Below are positions 10,585 through 22,600 of a stretch of 64,000 nucleotides of DNA, piece after piece. Under the pieces are notes generated by a model. The model made no database searches. It saw only the letters and a list, made by a program, of their open reading frames with translations, and was not told the origin of the DNA. Both the position numbers and the translations under genes were made by a program. The DNA comes from Muricea muricata (taxonomy: Eukaryota > Cnidaria > Anthozoa > Malacalcyonacea > Plexauridae): positions 31,748,982-31,812,981 of the forward strand of contig OY979718.1 in NCBI GenBank assembly GCA_963855995.1, written 5' to 3'. The first letter of the stretch is position 1; each line of letters opens with the position of its first letter.

Positions 10585-11922
10585 GTATACTGTCCGGTTG
10601 GCATATCTTGCATGATCGCCCAGAGGTATAGCGCATTGGCGTCGTAACCGACCACTTTCTTGCATGGTTTAGGCTCTAGATTTCTTTCGTGCCATTTCTG
10701 CGTTGCGTATAAAAGTTTTGTCTGTTTCGTGGTATCGGTTAAATATTATACTTGGGCCACCGACGTTATTGTCTTTCATGGTATAGTATAAGTCTTTGTC
10801 TTTTTCGTTAAACAGTGAGAAATGCACGTTTAGAACATTCGAAAATAAATATTTCATCGTCAAACCTGGCACACTCACACCGTCTTTAAACATGTCTATA
10901 TCTCGCTCCTTCCAAAACTTTTTCATCTTGTCAATAGCCTCGAGGAAGGGAACGACATCAAGATTATTATATCAAACCAAAAAGTCACGAAACGTTTCCA
11001 TGTTGTTATCGTTCCACACGCGCTGGCAGTACTCGTATTGTTCCTCGGAAATGGCGGTGTTGGAAAGCATTGAATTCAAGGCTTCAGGGGGTGGTAAGGT
11101 GGATAAGTTTAACTTTGTCAGACGAAAGTACCCTTTGGTCTGTGTGCACTCGTAAGCTTTTAAAAATTGTTCGTAGGAGAATCCAGGAGCCAAGTAGCTT
11201 GTAATATCGAGAAACTTCAAGTGTATTGTCTTGAGACACATGTGGCTGTTGTTTCTTTTTATCACAAACTTAACTTGCTCATGTTTCACGAGGTGGGCAA
11301 AGAAAGGGTTTTTAGCGGCGTTGATATCATACTTTCCGGAACTGAAGCCCAGAACAGGTAGTTCCATGAGATGAAGTTCCAGTTTTTCTTGCAATTTTTC
11401 TAATGGGTGAACCTTTAATTGTATTTTCTTCCCCACTTTCCTCATTCTCACTCGCCTGAAAAAAACGGAGGAAAAAAAATGCTACACATATATATCACAA
11501 GCCCGAAAAGATAAGTAAACCATGACTAGAATTTTAAACCTCTAAAATTATTTACCTCATGCACTTCGTCCTCGCTTGCTTGACTAGCGTCCGCTTCATC
11601 TTGGGTCTCCTGCAAAAAAAAAAAAAAAAATAAGAAAGAGTAATAAGAGCAAGAACTACACAGATCAAGTTGACTAACAATATGGTCTATACCTGATTCA
11701 ATGTGAGAAGACATTGCACCATTTCTTCAACGTCATCGCCACTTTCAGCACACACCTAAATAGTCATAATAGTAATAAGTACAAGTCTCGAAAATACCTA
11801 GGTGGTCAAACGCACAACATACCTCATCGTTCACTATTCGTTGACTGATTTGGTCGAATACATGAGAGAAACGGTCCAACAATAGCGAATAGCTTTCCTG
11901 GCTAATTTCCACCAAATAGTCG
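10573..11922 (-). pseudogene. Leader, exonuclease and palm start of type B DNA polymerase, right arm
   Basis: Mirror copy of 9091-10440, with the same TGA (10972-10974) and frame change. In this arm the frame goes a little further: on the minus strand it continues from VVGYDANALYLWAIMQDMPTG through the central loop to EKRVGARRLP at about 10440, where it runs into the mirror arm and stops. The right arm plus loop therefore preserves the parental PolB order, and the left arm is the folded-back copy. Confidence 0.7.
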
Positions 11923-12249
11923 ATGGATAAGAGAACGCCGGGATTACTTAAAGTAGAGTGGGAAGGGGATGGGATAATTAGTCTATGTAGTAAAACGTAT
12001 TATTGTTTTGAAGATGGGAAAGACAAATTTAGTTGCAAAGGGGTTAACAAAAAGAATAATGTTATTAATAAAGATAAATATTTAGATGTAATTTTAAGTA
12101 AACGTAGTGGGTCGGGTGTAAATAGGGGATTCAGAGTTATGAACAATACAATGTGCACATATGTTCAAGTTAAAAACGCTTTTAGTTATTTTTATCCAAA
12201 ACGTAAAGTTTTGGAAGACGGTGTTGCAACCATTCCATTAGATATTTGA
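11923..12249 (+). pseudogene. C-terminal segment of type B DNA polymerase, right arm
   Basis: This is the reverse-complement copy of the left-arm segment, 108 codons on the plus strand with the same motifs (CSKTYYCFEDG, GVNRGFRV, YFYPKRKV) and the same stop after PLDI. It is intact over the same length and lies next to the same junction (11922/11923). Confidence 0.7.
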
Positions 12250-12849
12250 TCTGTAAATAGCTATTTTGTGAATATATCTTTTCAACAACTAACATGTGTG
12301 CGTGTTATTACCATCTGTGTCTTATTCACTTTGCCCGAGGCGAATAAAACCTTGACAACACGGGGGATCATATAACACGATATATGTGGTTTTGGACAAT
12401 AATAGAATCGAGTTCGTGAGCGGGCATTGGTTTGTTTTGCTGAAATGGGACTCGCGGGACTTAATTTGTCCCTCCACGGGACTTTGTGTCCCTCCACGAG
12501 ACTTTTGCAAAACCTAATATCACTTTGCGGGACACAATTTGTCCCTCCACGGGACTTTTACAAAAACTATTTTATTTGGTTTTGTGTTTAACAATATTTA
12601 GTTATATGTTTAAGTTCATTTAATTATATGTACAGTTACACTTTTGTTATAGTTATTAGTAGATCTGTAAGTCCTGAATCAGTTCACCGATTTCCTTTTG
12701 CCGAAGGAATTCGTCATACGCTTTCTTACGAATCCGTTTCCTTACAAGTAAATGTCTCCTCTGTCTTTCTCACTGTATATCGGTAAGATGGTGGCATACT
12801 AAACAGACAAACACAACCTGGCTCAAGGGGGTCTTCGTCAGGTTTCCAC
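11965..12849 (-). repeat. Tandem unit, inner, right arm (885 bp)
   Basis: Mirror equivalent of left unit 4: short hairpin variant, continuous with the uncut PolB C-terminal segment at 11923-12249. Confidence 0.75.
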
Positions 12850-13743
12850 GGGGATGGGATAATTAGTCTATGTAGTAAAACGTATTATTGTTTTGGGGAT
12901 GGGAAAGACAAATTTAGTTGCAAAGGGGTTAACAAAAAGAATAATGTTATTAATAAAGATAAATATTTAGATGTAATTTTAAGTAAACGTAGTGGGTCGG
13001 GTGTAAATAGGGGATTCAGAGTTATGAACAATACAATGTGCACATATGTTCAAGTTAAAAACGCTTTTAGTTATTTTTATCCAAAACGTAAAGTTTTGGA
13101 AGACGGTGTTGCAACCATTCCATTAGATATTTGATCTGTAAATAGCTATTTTGTGAATATATCTTTTCAACAACTAACATGTGTGCGTGTTATCACCATC
13201 TGTGTCTTATTTACTTTGCCCGAGGCGAATAAAACCTTGACAACACGGGGGATCATATAACACGATATATGTGGTTTTGGACAATAATAGAATCGAGTTC
13301 GTGAGCGGGCATTGGTTTGTTTTGCTGAAACGGGACTCGCGGGACTTAATTTGTCCCTCCACGGGACTTTGTGTCCCTCCACGGGACTTTTGCAAAACCT
13401 AATATCACTTTGCGGGACTTGCGGGACACAATTTGTCCCTCCACGGGACTTTTACAAAAACTATTTTATTTGGTTTTGTGTTTAACAATATTTAGTTATA
13501 TGTTTAAGTTCATTTAATTATATGTACAGTCACACTTTTGTTATAGTTATTAGTAGATCTGTAAGTCCTGAATCAGTTCACCGATTTCCTTTTGTCGAAG
13601 GAATTCGTCATACGCTTTCTTACGAATCCGTTTCCTTACTAGTAAATGTCTCCCCTGTCTTTCTCACTGTATATCGGTAAGATGGTGGCATACTAAACAG
13701 ACAAACACAACCTGGCTCAAGGGGGTCTTCGTCAGGTTTCCAC
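12850..13743 (-). repeat. Tandem unit, outer, right arm (894 bp)
   Basis: Mirror equivalent of left unit 1, with the long hairpin variant. The right arm lacks the two middle units present on the left, so the arms differ by two units (1,779 bp). Confidence 0.75.
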
Positions 13744-13862
13744 TCAAAGAAGTCACAAGCACTTTCTCTTGGATGAGGACAACAATAGAATAAACGATCC
13801 TGATTAGGACCCTCTTTCTTCACTTTCTTGGTGCGACATATCAGATCATGTTGGCAAAAGAG
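13620..13862 (-). CDS. GRF-type zinc finger ORF (right arm), mirror copy
   Basis: This is the reverse-complement copy of the left-arm GRF finger, with the same CDFFEW end of the finger and the same stop at 13620. The same adjacent-frame extension follows on the minus strand, to about 13549. It confirms that both arms derive from the same terminus of the parent element. Confidence 0.6.
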   Translation of the reverse strand, partial: LFCQHDLICRTKKVKKEGPNQDRLFYCCPHPRESACDFFEWKPDEDPLEPGCVCLFSMPPSYRYTVRKTGETFTSKETDS

Positions 13863-14476
13863 CGCGCCTATGGCGTACGTCACGGGGTATACGTACACTG
13901 TTTTAACCAACCAGAGCGCGACTATAGCGTACGTCACGGGGTATACGTACGCTGTTTTAACCAATCAGAGCGCGACTATAGCGTACGTCACGGGGCATAC
14001 GTACGCTGTTTTAACCAACCAGAGCGCGGCTATAGCGTACGTCACGGGGCATACGTACGCTGTTTTAACAAATCAGAGCACGGCTATGGCGTACGTCACG
14101 GGGCATACGTACGCCGTTTTAACCAATCAGAGCGCGGCTATAGTGTACGTCACGGGGTGTACGTCACGGGGAGTACGTACGCTGTTTGACCAACCAGAGC
14201 ATAGCTATGGCGTACGTCACGGGGTGTACGTCACGGGGCATACGTACGCCAACCATTAACCAATCAGAGCGCGCGACTATAGCGTACGTCACGGGGTGCA
14301 CGTAACGGCTTGTGTACGTAACGCATTGTGCACACCCCTCTGCACATCCCTGCACACCCCTCTGCACATCCCTGCACACCCCTCTGCACATCCCTGCACA
14401 CCCCTTTCTGCACACCCCTCCGCACATCCCTGCACACCCCTAAAAAAGGGGGTCGATCGGTACCTATATTACTACT
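13849..14476 (-). repeat. Right terminal repeat region, mirror copy of the left
   Basis: The same two tandem arrays appear in reverse complement: GGGTGTACGTCACGGGG-type modules with AACCAATCAGAGCGC at 13849-14325, then TGCACATCCCTGCACACCCC units to about 14440, ending in CCTATATTACTACT. Mirror coordinates sum to 19234 with the left arm. Confidence 0.75.
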
Positions 14477-14482
14477 TACCTA
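14477..14482. repeat. Right copy of 6-bp target-site duplication TACCTA
   Basis: Direct copy of 4752-4757, immediately after the terminal ...ATTACTACT of the element. Confidence 0.85.
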
Positions 14483-17400
14483 TGATTAGTTGTGTAATTT
14501 GTCTGACAGAAATTTTCCTTATACCAGTAAAAAGATTATTTAATATGTTTTGGATGGCCACATCAATCTCTTTTTGCTTGCAAATAACAGCAGACACATG
14601 TACGCTTCAGCGTACCCATTTTTTAATGTTGATAACGGTTGCCTCGATTTGTTGATGTGCCTGTATGTAGGTAAATAAACTAATGACACCTTGATAAGAT
14701 TGGCGATTTATTCCTCTGTGTCACATAATAACGGTTTACCATTTATCTTGTCTTGACCTCAATCAAACATAATGTCAAAGTAAACCAACGAGTCGTTTTA
14801 GTTTTTCAACAACCTGTCTCGTTCTCCACATATTCACCGTTTTAAAACATGCAAATAGCTTGTGATGGCATCTTCTCACGCATAATTAATTTCGGATAAA
14901 TCATGGAACACCAGAAATATCTTAGATACTAAAAAGCAGATTGAAGTTATTAAAACTTTTCCAGTGCATAAATGTGCAAAAGTTTGCGTAAATTCTGTTT
15001 TTAGAGATATTCTTTGTTTACTGTCCCATGTCGAATTAGCTGCGTTAAAAGATGAATATCTCCAGAACGAGACAAGATATTAGGAAACTGAAAGCGTCAA
15101 GGTGTATATTCAAGTAATGTGTGCTTGAAATTAAAAGTAGACGAACGATTTTTTTCATCGAGGTTCCCCTTTAATAGATGTACCGCATATTGTGTAAAGG
15201 ATGAGTAAGATATGGACATATCACCCATTATCAAAGGACCGTCTCATAGCATTTCATTGAAACGCTTTGTATCTCGACCTAATGTTACCACCTAATATTT
15301 TAAAGATAGGCAACAGTGTTGGTGGCTACTTGAACAATACGTTAGCGATATTCAATTTCCCCGTTCTCCCATTTCAGGGAGGGGGCGCGCGGTTGTTCAA
15401 AACTGGGTTAGCTTCCACTGTTTCAGTTCTTCTTTTTCCCACGTCATTTTAGTTCTTTTATTTCTACACACGAAACCTACCACGATAGACACAACGATAT
15501 TTCTCGGCAAATGTTTCCAGGATTTAAAAAATCTGTTATGAAATTTTCTTTGAATTTTTAGTGAATCCACGGTTTGGCTAACCAATGTTGAACAACTGCC
15601 TCAGTCAAATCCTTAGTTTCCTGTACGGCTTACAATCAGCAGGTCCATAGAAACGTGGTAACATGACGGGTAAATTTGCTTATACAAGAATCATATACAT
15701 TACGTTTTTAATAAATTCAGAATTATTATATCTTCCTATTCATTGGTTAAAACTCTCGTCTTACATACTAAACGCAATAATGCCTTAACTCGCCATTTTA
15801 CCACTTATTACAAATAAATAATTTTCATGAAAAGGCCAGGCTGTTTTTTCCTTGCTAAAACACGTTGTAAAAACAAAATAAATGTTTTTAGTATAATTTC
15901 TTTAGTAAATAATGGTTTTCAAGCATTTTGATTGGTTGCCTGACCAGTAAATATGAGGCATTATTTACTAGTTAGCATTTTTTCAAAATGGCCGCCAATG
16001 AGAGTCGTTTTCATGTATTATACTTTTGCCACAATAGCAAATAGAGAAAACTTTCATTGATATAAACTCAGAGAATACAAACAAACTTTGATGTTAAACT
16101 ATCTTAAGGCACTATACTACTCGTCTGCAAATACCTTATTAAAAATTACAAGTAAACTTTAGTCTTTACTTAGGAATTTTCAGAAGTGAACTGTATTCAT
16201 AAAAGACGACAGTGCATTTTATACAATCACGTAAATTTTACTAAAGAAATTATACTAAAACAATTATTCGCCTCAGCCCTCAGGCTCAGTAAATATTCAC
16301 CTCAACTTCGTCTCGGTGAATATTCACCAATAATCACTTCGCCTTCGGCGAATAATTGTTAATTAATAAATGCTTCATAATATATGCTTCTTTGGAACTT
16401 AGGTTAGGTCTGTATTATCTACAGCAGGTTGCAGCGACAGTTTAACGTGTCGTTTTTCGTGATAAGTTGTATGCACGACAATTTTATAACAAAATTTTCG
16501 TTGACAAGATGAAACGTTGTTGCTTTCCGCCATAATGCTGACACAAAGTGTACAATACACCGTCGGCCAACGTACCATTGGACTCAGTTTACATTTATTT
16601 ACTTTGACAATTAAGTTTCCTTTGTTGGCCGTACAGACGGGCACGTTTTTACTTTGTCAAATTTTTCTATGACAAGTGCACTTGCTGAAAAGCTAACACA
16701 CTAGATTTTGAACAAGTGTGCTTGTCATAGAAAAAAATAGCAAAGTGGTGCGTAAAGACGAGCAAATACAAGTTGCCACATGAAAGCTTGTCACAGAAAA
16801 CTTGCTCGTCTGTAAGGGGCTTTAGAGATTAGTAAAATTCGAAAATTTTAGCCGTTGCTACCCACTGCTAGAGACTTGGTTGAAGGCCAATATTGGAAAA
16901 TTGACTGTCCTAATTTAATAGAGGCCAAAATAATTTACACTGCTTGTCATACACCGCTTAATGATGCGTCTTCCTCCTTTAAACTAATGCTTAATAAAAA
17001 TAAAAATTGCATAAGAAAGTGATGGATGATCGCTGTGCACCCTCTTCCTAAATGACAAGAGTTTCCAAATTAATTCTGGCCTTGGATGTTTGCTATTAAA
17101 ATAGTTTTTGTACAAATACTATAGTAAAAAATTCATAACTGCGAAATGGTTTTGAAGCCAGAGTATTCGCTCGACAATGTTGATAATTAGTTGCATCAGC
17201 GACCTAAACAAGAACAATTGATAAACATCCACATTGCATTCCACATTGCATTAAAAAGATTAGTTAAAATCAAAGTACAACTTCTTCGATAGAATTTTTG
17301 TGAATGTCTTACTTTTCGAGATATTTAATTTTATTTGATTTGAAAAGAATACAACCAGTGACGTCACTGTGTACAATCATTTTCCAATAAAGCTGCATTA

Positions 17401-17735
17401 ATTTAAAAAGTACTCATGATATAATACTTAGATACCCAGGCCTGGATGTTACACATAGCCTACACACATGCAAGTGTAGGTTTTGTTTTTTTTTTCACTA
17501 TTATATGTTACAAAATAAGCAACCTAACAGTCACTCATTTTACAGTACGACTGAGTTATTTGCATATCCTTTAAAGTTGAATATCTTGCGAAGGAACGGA
17601 GTCACAAAAATTCTACCAAAGAAGTTATATTGTTATTTTATCTGATCTTCCAAATATAGCCATCTAAATGTTGGACAAAATTTCGTTTCATAAACACTTT
17701 AACTAAACGAATTACTTAGTCGAAAATGAAAATTA
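14483..17735. other. AT-rich intergenic region with foldback repeats, no gene
   Basis: Contains several inverted repeats. Between 15880 and 16260, TTTAGTATAATTTCTTTAGTAAA is mirrored by TTTACTAAAGAAATTATACTAAA. Between 16634 and 16763, CAGACGGGCACGTTTTTACTTTG pairs with CAAAGTGGTGCGTAAAGACGAG. Between 17262 and 17645, CTTCGATAGAATTTTTGTGA pairs with TCACAAAAATTCTACCAAAG. All look like non-autonomous DNA transposons. No coding exon is supported. Confidence 0.5.
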
Positions 17736-17744
17736 CAGTAGATC

Positions 17745-18804
17745 TAGCCTGCGTAGCAGCCGGTCAATATTTTTAGAGGGCGAAGGGAAAGACCAGCCTC
17801 GTACCCAGGCGCTTTATGTGCTTATAAAACAGTTATATATAGAGAGATCAGTCGATAAATTAGCGAGCGCGCGGGGGAGCTCCGCGCGCTCGCTACTTTA
17901 GTAACTGACCTCTCTATATATAACTGTATTAAAAGCACACAAAGCGCCTGGGTACGAGGCTGGGGAAAGACCGTCTGCCAGGTTTCCTTATGTTTTTAAT
18001 ACCGCCCCTTTTTTGAAATTATTGAGACAGCCAATCAGAAGAGAGATTATAAATACCTTACTGAACAGCATAAAATTAAATTGACATCTGGTGTAGTGTA
18101 AACAAGTGAATCACACTTAATGCTGAATGTAAATTTTATTTTATGCTATATTAGCGCACCTGAAACTCTAAAGAAAGCTTTGCCGAAATTGATAGACGGC
18201 CAAAAGACGGCCCACGATGGAAATTTGGTATCGGCAGTTAGCGATTTAGCGTAGCCGTAGCGACGTTCTCTCGTGTGAAAAGCTTCCATTGTACTTGTAC
18301 ACTAGTATACTACAAACGCAAATTGGTATAAATATTGTCTTGTTAATTTCCAGTATTCCTTTCTTGTATCAATTTATAGTTCTTTTCAAAATGTGCAATT
18401 AATAGTATTGCATTGAATAGAATTAATGAAGCTATTATACCTTGCATTACTTGTGTATTTTCATGTATGTCAGCATTCAAAATAAATACGAACATATACT
18501 TGACGGCATACATACAGTACTTGTAAAACGAAGTCAATGGCGGAACTTCAAATTATCAGAAAAATATACGTATATTTCTCAATCGCAACTAATCCAGGCT
18601 TGAAAACGTGAGAAGAGTAATGAATAATCAGATTTACAATTACAACTGATTTTCGACTGATGACTTCCGGTGACAGCTAATTTGCTTTTTAGCCAATCAC
18701 GAATTTCCAGTCTACCAGTGGACTGGCAATTCAAAACATAAGGAAACCAGGCAGACGGTCTTTCCCTTCGCCCTCTAAAAATTGACCGGCTGCTACGCAG
18801 GCTA
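17745..18804. mobile_element. Mutator-type MITE with 9-bp target-site duplication
   Basis: The element begins TAGCCTGCGTAGCAGCCGG and ends CCGGCTGCTACGCAGGCTA. CAGTAGATC occurs directly on both sides (17736-17744 and 18805-18813). The terminal repeats extend about 70 bp (through AGAGGGCGAAGGGAAAGACC and TTTCCTTATG), interrupted on the left by a nested insertion. Long terminal repeats plus a 9-bp duplication suit a MULE-derived element. The interior has no transposase. Confidence 0.7.
17794..17962. mobile_element. hAT-type foldback MITE nested in the left terminal repeat of the Mutator-type MITE
   Basis: The ends are CAGCCTCGTACCCAGGCGC and GCGCCTGGGTACGAGGCTG, with long complementary arms meeting around GCGAGCGCGCGGGGGAGC. 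GGGAAAGAC lies directly on both sides (17785-17793, 17963-17971), so the duplication is 8 or 9 bp with ambiguous edges. Removing it restores the match between the outer terminal repeats, which proves the insertion order. Confidence 0.7.
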
Positions 18805-18904
18805 CAGTAGATCTAGAATTTAAGAAGCCGCACTCCAATACGATACGTTTTGTACGACACGGTAGCCCGCTAACGACGGTGGAAGTTCAGGAAACGAGGT
18901 GTAT

Positions 18905-19180
18905 CTAGAGTTTATTGCATGTCGCATATGTGGTGTTGTGGTCACCACTCTTGTCTTCCAAGCTGGGAGGCCAGGGTTCAAGCCCTGGTCGCACCCACTA
19001 CTCAAGGTCTTAAAATAATTGAGGAGGAAGGGCTGCCTTTGCATCAACATCAGTAAATGGTAAGCCTTTCGCGTCTTCTCGGATAAGGATGTTAAACCGT
19101 AGGTACCTCGGATCCCTTATCAATTGGGCAATAGCCTGTTGGGTAAATCCGCTCACCCAAGAGTGAGGAACCGAATTAAA
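18905..19180 (+). repeat. tRNA-derived SINE-like element
   Basis: A GGTGTTGTGGTCACC stretch resembles an A box and CCAGGGTTCAAGCCCTGG a B box of a pol III promoter. A body follows (GGGCTGCCTTTGCATCAACATCAGTAAATGG, CGTCTTCTCGGATAAGGATG in order). The body resembles a SINE type I recall from marine invertebrates; the ends are not sharply defined. Confidence 0.5.
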
Positions 19181-19609
19181 TTAGATATGCAAAAGATATA
19201 ACGTTTCTAACGGTATAACGTTTCTATGTGAATGAAGAAACTGGACTACCCGGGGAAAAAACACGACGTTCTAACGAGATCTAATTTCGAGTCACATAAT
19301 CAGGAAGACACTAGCGATAATCGAACCCGTTATCTTAGAGGAGAAAAGCGAGTGGTTTAATGGAAGTGCACACTGTGTTTATTGTGCTTGGTTTTTCTAT
19401 TATAGCAGCAGTGGCGTAGCCAGCGTCGATAATTGGTGGGGCGAATATTCATGTATCATGTTTTGCATCATTAATTTCTTTTGAAATCGATTGTTTTTAA
19501 GGTCTGTGAACACAAATATATGAATATTCGCCCCTCCAATTATCGAAGCTGGCTACGCCACTGTATAGCAGTGAAGAAATAAAAGAATCTAAGGTAGCTA
19601 CTAACTGCC

Positions 19610-22600
19610 TCAAACAGACTTACTTCCTCCCCTTCCCCAACCTCTTCCTCCTCCACGACCACCGCCTCTACCTCCACCGCGTCCACGACCCCCGCCACGA
19701 CCTCCGCCACGGCTTCCGCCACGACCACCGCCACGAAAACCTAGAAAAAGAAAACTTTGTCATCGATAATAATGGATCTGGATTGCCCATTAGTGTTTAT
19801 CAATGAATTACAAATTATTTTTTTCTTTTTGGTTAGTAAAACAACTTTGACAGCAAAAGGCTTTTTTATACTAACGTACAGGTACTGCACATTATTTCAA
19901 AAATTAGTTTCAATAGACGGACTAGGTAGCATAGGCCGTAAGACGTGGCTGCCAATTGCCACAGGCTCGGCCTGGCCTATGTGCCACTGTGCTATGGCAC
20001 AGGGTTGCCAGATTTCTTGAATAATTAAGCCAAACCATCATTAGTGCTGTCACAAAAACAAAGAAAACAAAAGGCAAATACAATGAAAAACAAAGAGCAT
20101 TGTTAAAAGTTTGGCTAATTTATGCATGCAATCTGGCAACCCTGCCATGGCACATGGGCCCCTACTGGGACATCAAATGGGCCCTTGAGAATTGTTGTTT
20201 AATTAATTTCCGTATTTGTAGACATTCAAAGACGTTTAAAACAGACTATCAGGCAGTACGAAACGAAAATAAAAGGGACCGGATGGGAATGATTTGGAAT
20301 TTTTGAACTCTTCAGGGAAGCGGTTAAATAATTCATCATGTTCTCTCCAGAATGCCATAAAATCTTCACCTAAAACATTCAGGACAGCAAAAAGTTTCAG
20401 GGCTCCTGTCAGTGCTAGAATGGCAAGGCCCCTTAACTGGGGCCAGTCCGAGTCTGAATTGCCATCAACCATTACATAACTATAGTACTGTATGCATATA
20501 CCCAGAGGTAGGTACAGTATATACCCTATATCGGAAATTATATGTCTATGGTCGGCAAACAAATTCCCTATCCACAGGTGCTTAATACAGCTTTACTTAA
20601 CACGATGAATAATACACGACGCTTAGCATATATGTATATTATACACTTTTAATGCATCTATACAAACAATACAATAGATTAGCTACAGTTCTAATACATA
20701 TTCAGACCGGATCGGATCAAGCACGCGTCTAGCGCCAAGAAACAGGAATGCTCTGCTGTGTATCAAGAGCTTCGTGAAAGGTGGTGCATGAAGGCTTTGG
20801 AGCCAACTGATGCAGACGAAAAGGACTAAGGAGTAAGAGTGCATCATGAGGTGAATGGACAGACAATAACAGACATTCCTATGTTCATTGTTCTGTTATA
20901 CGACTTTATCTTTGGTGAACTAAGCATCTAGAATTTAGATTAATGGTTCGGATTGAATCGGATTCAAGCTCTAGTGTTCGGATCGGATTCAGGCTAGGGC
21001 GTTTCGTAAACCGTCCGATTGATATCCTATAATAACATTTGCACATAGCCATAATATATATTTTAATGAATAATATAAAGTACGCTATAAAGTAGTATAC
21101 CTCTACCACCACCACGTCCTCTGCCACCTCTTCCGCCCCTTACTCCACCACGTGGACCTGAAGTAAAGAAAATTGGAGAAAAAAATTCAAATGCAGAACC
21201 AGTACAAAAAAAGCAAATATTAGTTGGCTTCTAGATATATCGAAATTTCGATTTCTCGATAGATTGAACCATAGACAATCTAAGGATCTGTTGATTGTCT
21301 ATGATTGAACAGTATTTCATTGAACAGCATTTCTAGTCGCAATAGCTATAATTATTAATGTAAGCTTATGTGTCATTAAAGCCAGTAATTTCCTATGAAT
21401 TTAGGATTCTTTGCAGTTTTATATGCTTTATACATGTTATAACATAGGTTGTCTTAACCAATGTGGGCTTTAATGCGCGATTCAGCTTTAAACGTGCATT
21501 TATATCTACTATACTAATAAGCCAGACATTGCTGCACGATCGGTCATAGTGGTCCCAAAAGTCACTCGAAAATATTTAGAGCACTGTTGCAAACATGCAT
21601 GAGAAAGGAGATAGTGTCTGCATATTACATGTACCCGTATATTTTGTTTCCGATATCGATATTATTTTAATATCGCAACACATTAGTCCTCTGGGTTTTA
21701 ATGCCATGTATATAAATTATGACAAAATAATGATATAAATCGCGAATGATTCATACAAGTATAAAGTAAGACTTTCTTACTACTGCATAGTGTGCGGTAG
21801 TAAAAACTCAATCTTTTATCCTTGTATTTGCAACTTTCAGAGAGATGCTTTGGGATTTTACTGCATGTAAAAATTGCTTGTATTAAACCTCTCAATCTTG
21901 TCACGAATTAATGATTACACTCGGCCTACAAGTGCGTAGAATTAATGGCCACCATATACTGTAAAACAATGGCCACCATATACTGTAAAACTTGCAAAAC
22001 AATAACAAAACGTCAGTCGAACAGACCTTTCTGTCCCGCTGGCTTGGGCAAAAACCTCGCCAGAGGTAATAACTTTTCTGGATCAATAAAAAACTAAAAA
22101 AAAATAGAAATTAGCAAGTTAATTATTATAAAACGTAAATAAGAATCTAATAAATGAATTTTTATTCCATTATGTATTAACCGGAGTGCCAACTGCCAAG
22201 TACAGCTGTAACTCAGAATAGATCTTTTTCATAACGACCTCTAGTGTGGATTCGAGATGCTACACGCATCTTCTAGACCGCTCGAGACAACGAATCTAGT
22301 TTTTCATATCTCTGAGGCTGGTTCTGAAATATGATTGAGACACTGTGCGTCCTCAAAGACAAGCGTTAAGTCATCACAAAAATATTTCGTGCACTTAAAT
22401 TGGATAAGACTCGCTACCAATCCCAGTTGACTCGATAGCTCAATTGGTAGAGCGGCAGCCTAGAAACCCGAAGATGCGAGTTCGAATCCCGCTCAGACAA
22501 CGAATTTTTTGCGGTTCTCTGCAGTGTCAGATTAATATGAATATGATATTATTGATATAGTTTTTCATATCTCTGAGGATGGTTTGGAAACTAGAGTATG

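Larger units (their letters stand above)
4758..14476. mobile_element. Palindromic (head-to-head) Polinton/Maverick derivative, non-autonomous
   Basis: This 9,719-bp element starts AGTAGTAATATAGGTACC and ends with its reverse complement, bounded by TACCTA on both sides. Each arm carries, from outside in: a tandem-repeat-rich terminal region, a GRF zinc finger ORF pointing inward, an 885/894-bp tandem duplication, the C-terminal part of PolB pointing outward, and a spliced leader plus exonuclease part of PolB pointing inward. The arms meet at about 10506. The left arm has four duplication units and the right arm two; otherwise the arms are almost identical. No integrase, packaging ATPase, protease or capsid gene is visible, so movement must have depended on proteins supplied elsewhere. 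Assignment rests on the AG...CT termini, 6-bp duplication and PolB type. I infer one insertion of an already palindromic molecule. Confidence 0.8.

Noticed and set aside
4752-14482. The palindrome as a pure assembly or amplification artefact
   Set aside because: A folded read would mirror the flanks too. Here the flanks differ yet share a direct TACCTA, and the arms differ in unit number and in a few bases. Not fully excluded without reads.
19540-19734. Val/Ala/Glu-rich minus-strand frame over GAR1 exon 6
   Set aside because: It is out of frame with GAR1. The real frame gives the RGG tail and has correct splice phase.
22434-22500. A tRNA gene
   Set aside because: A and B boxes are present, but the flanks belong to a dispersed family with a common tail and no convincing acceptor stem.
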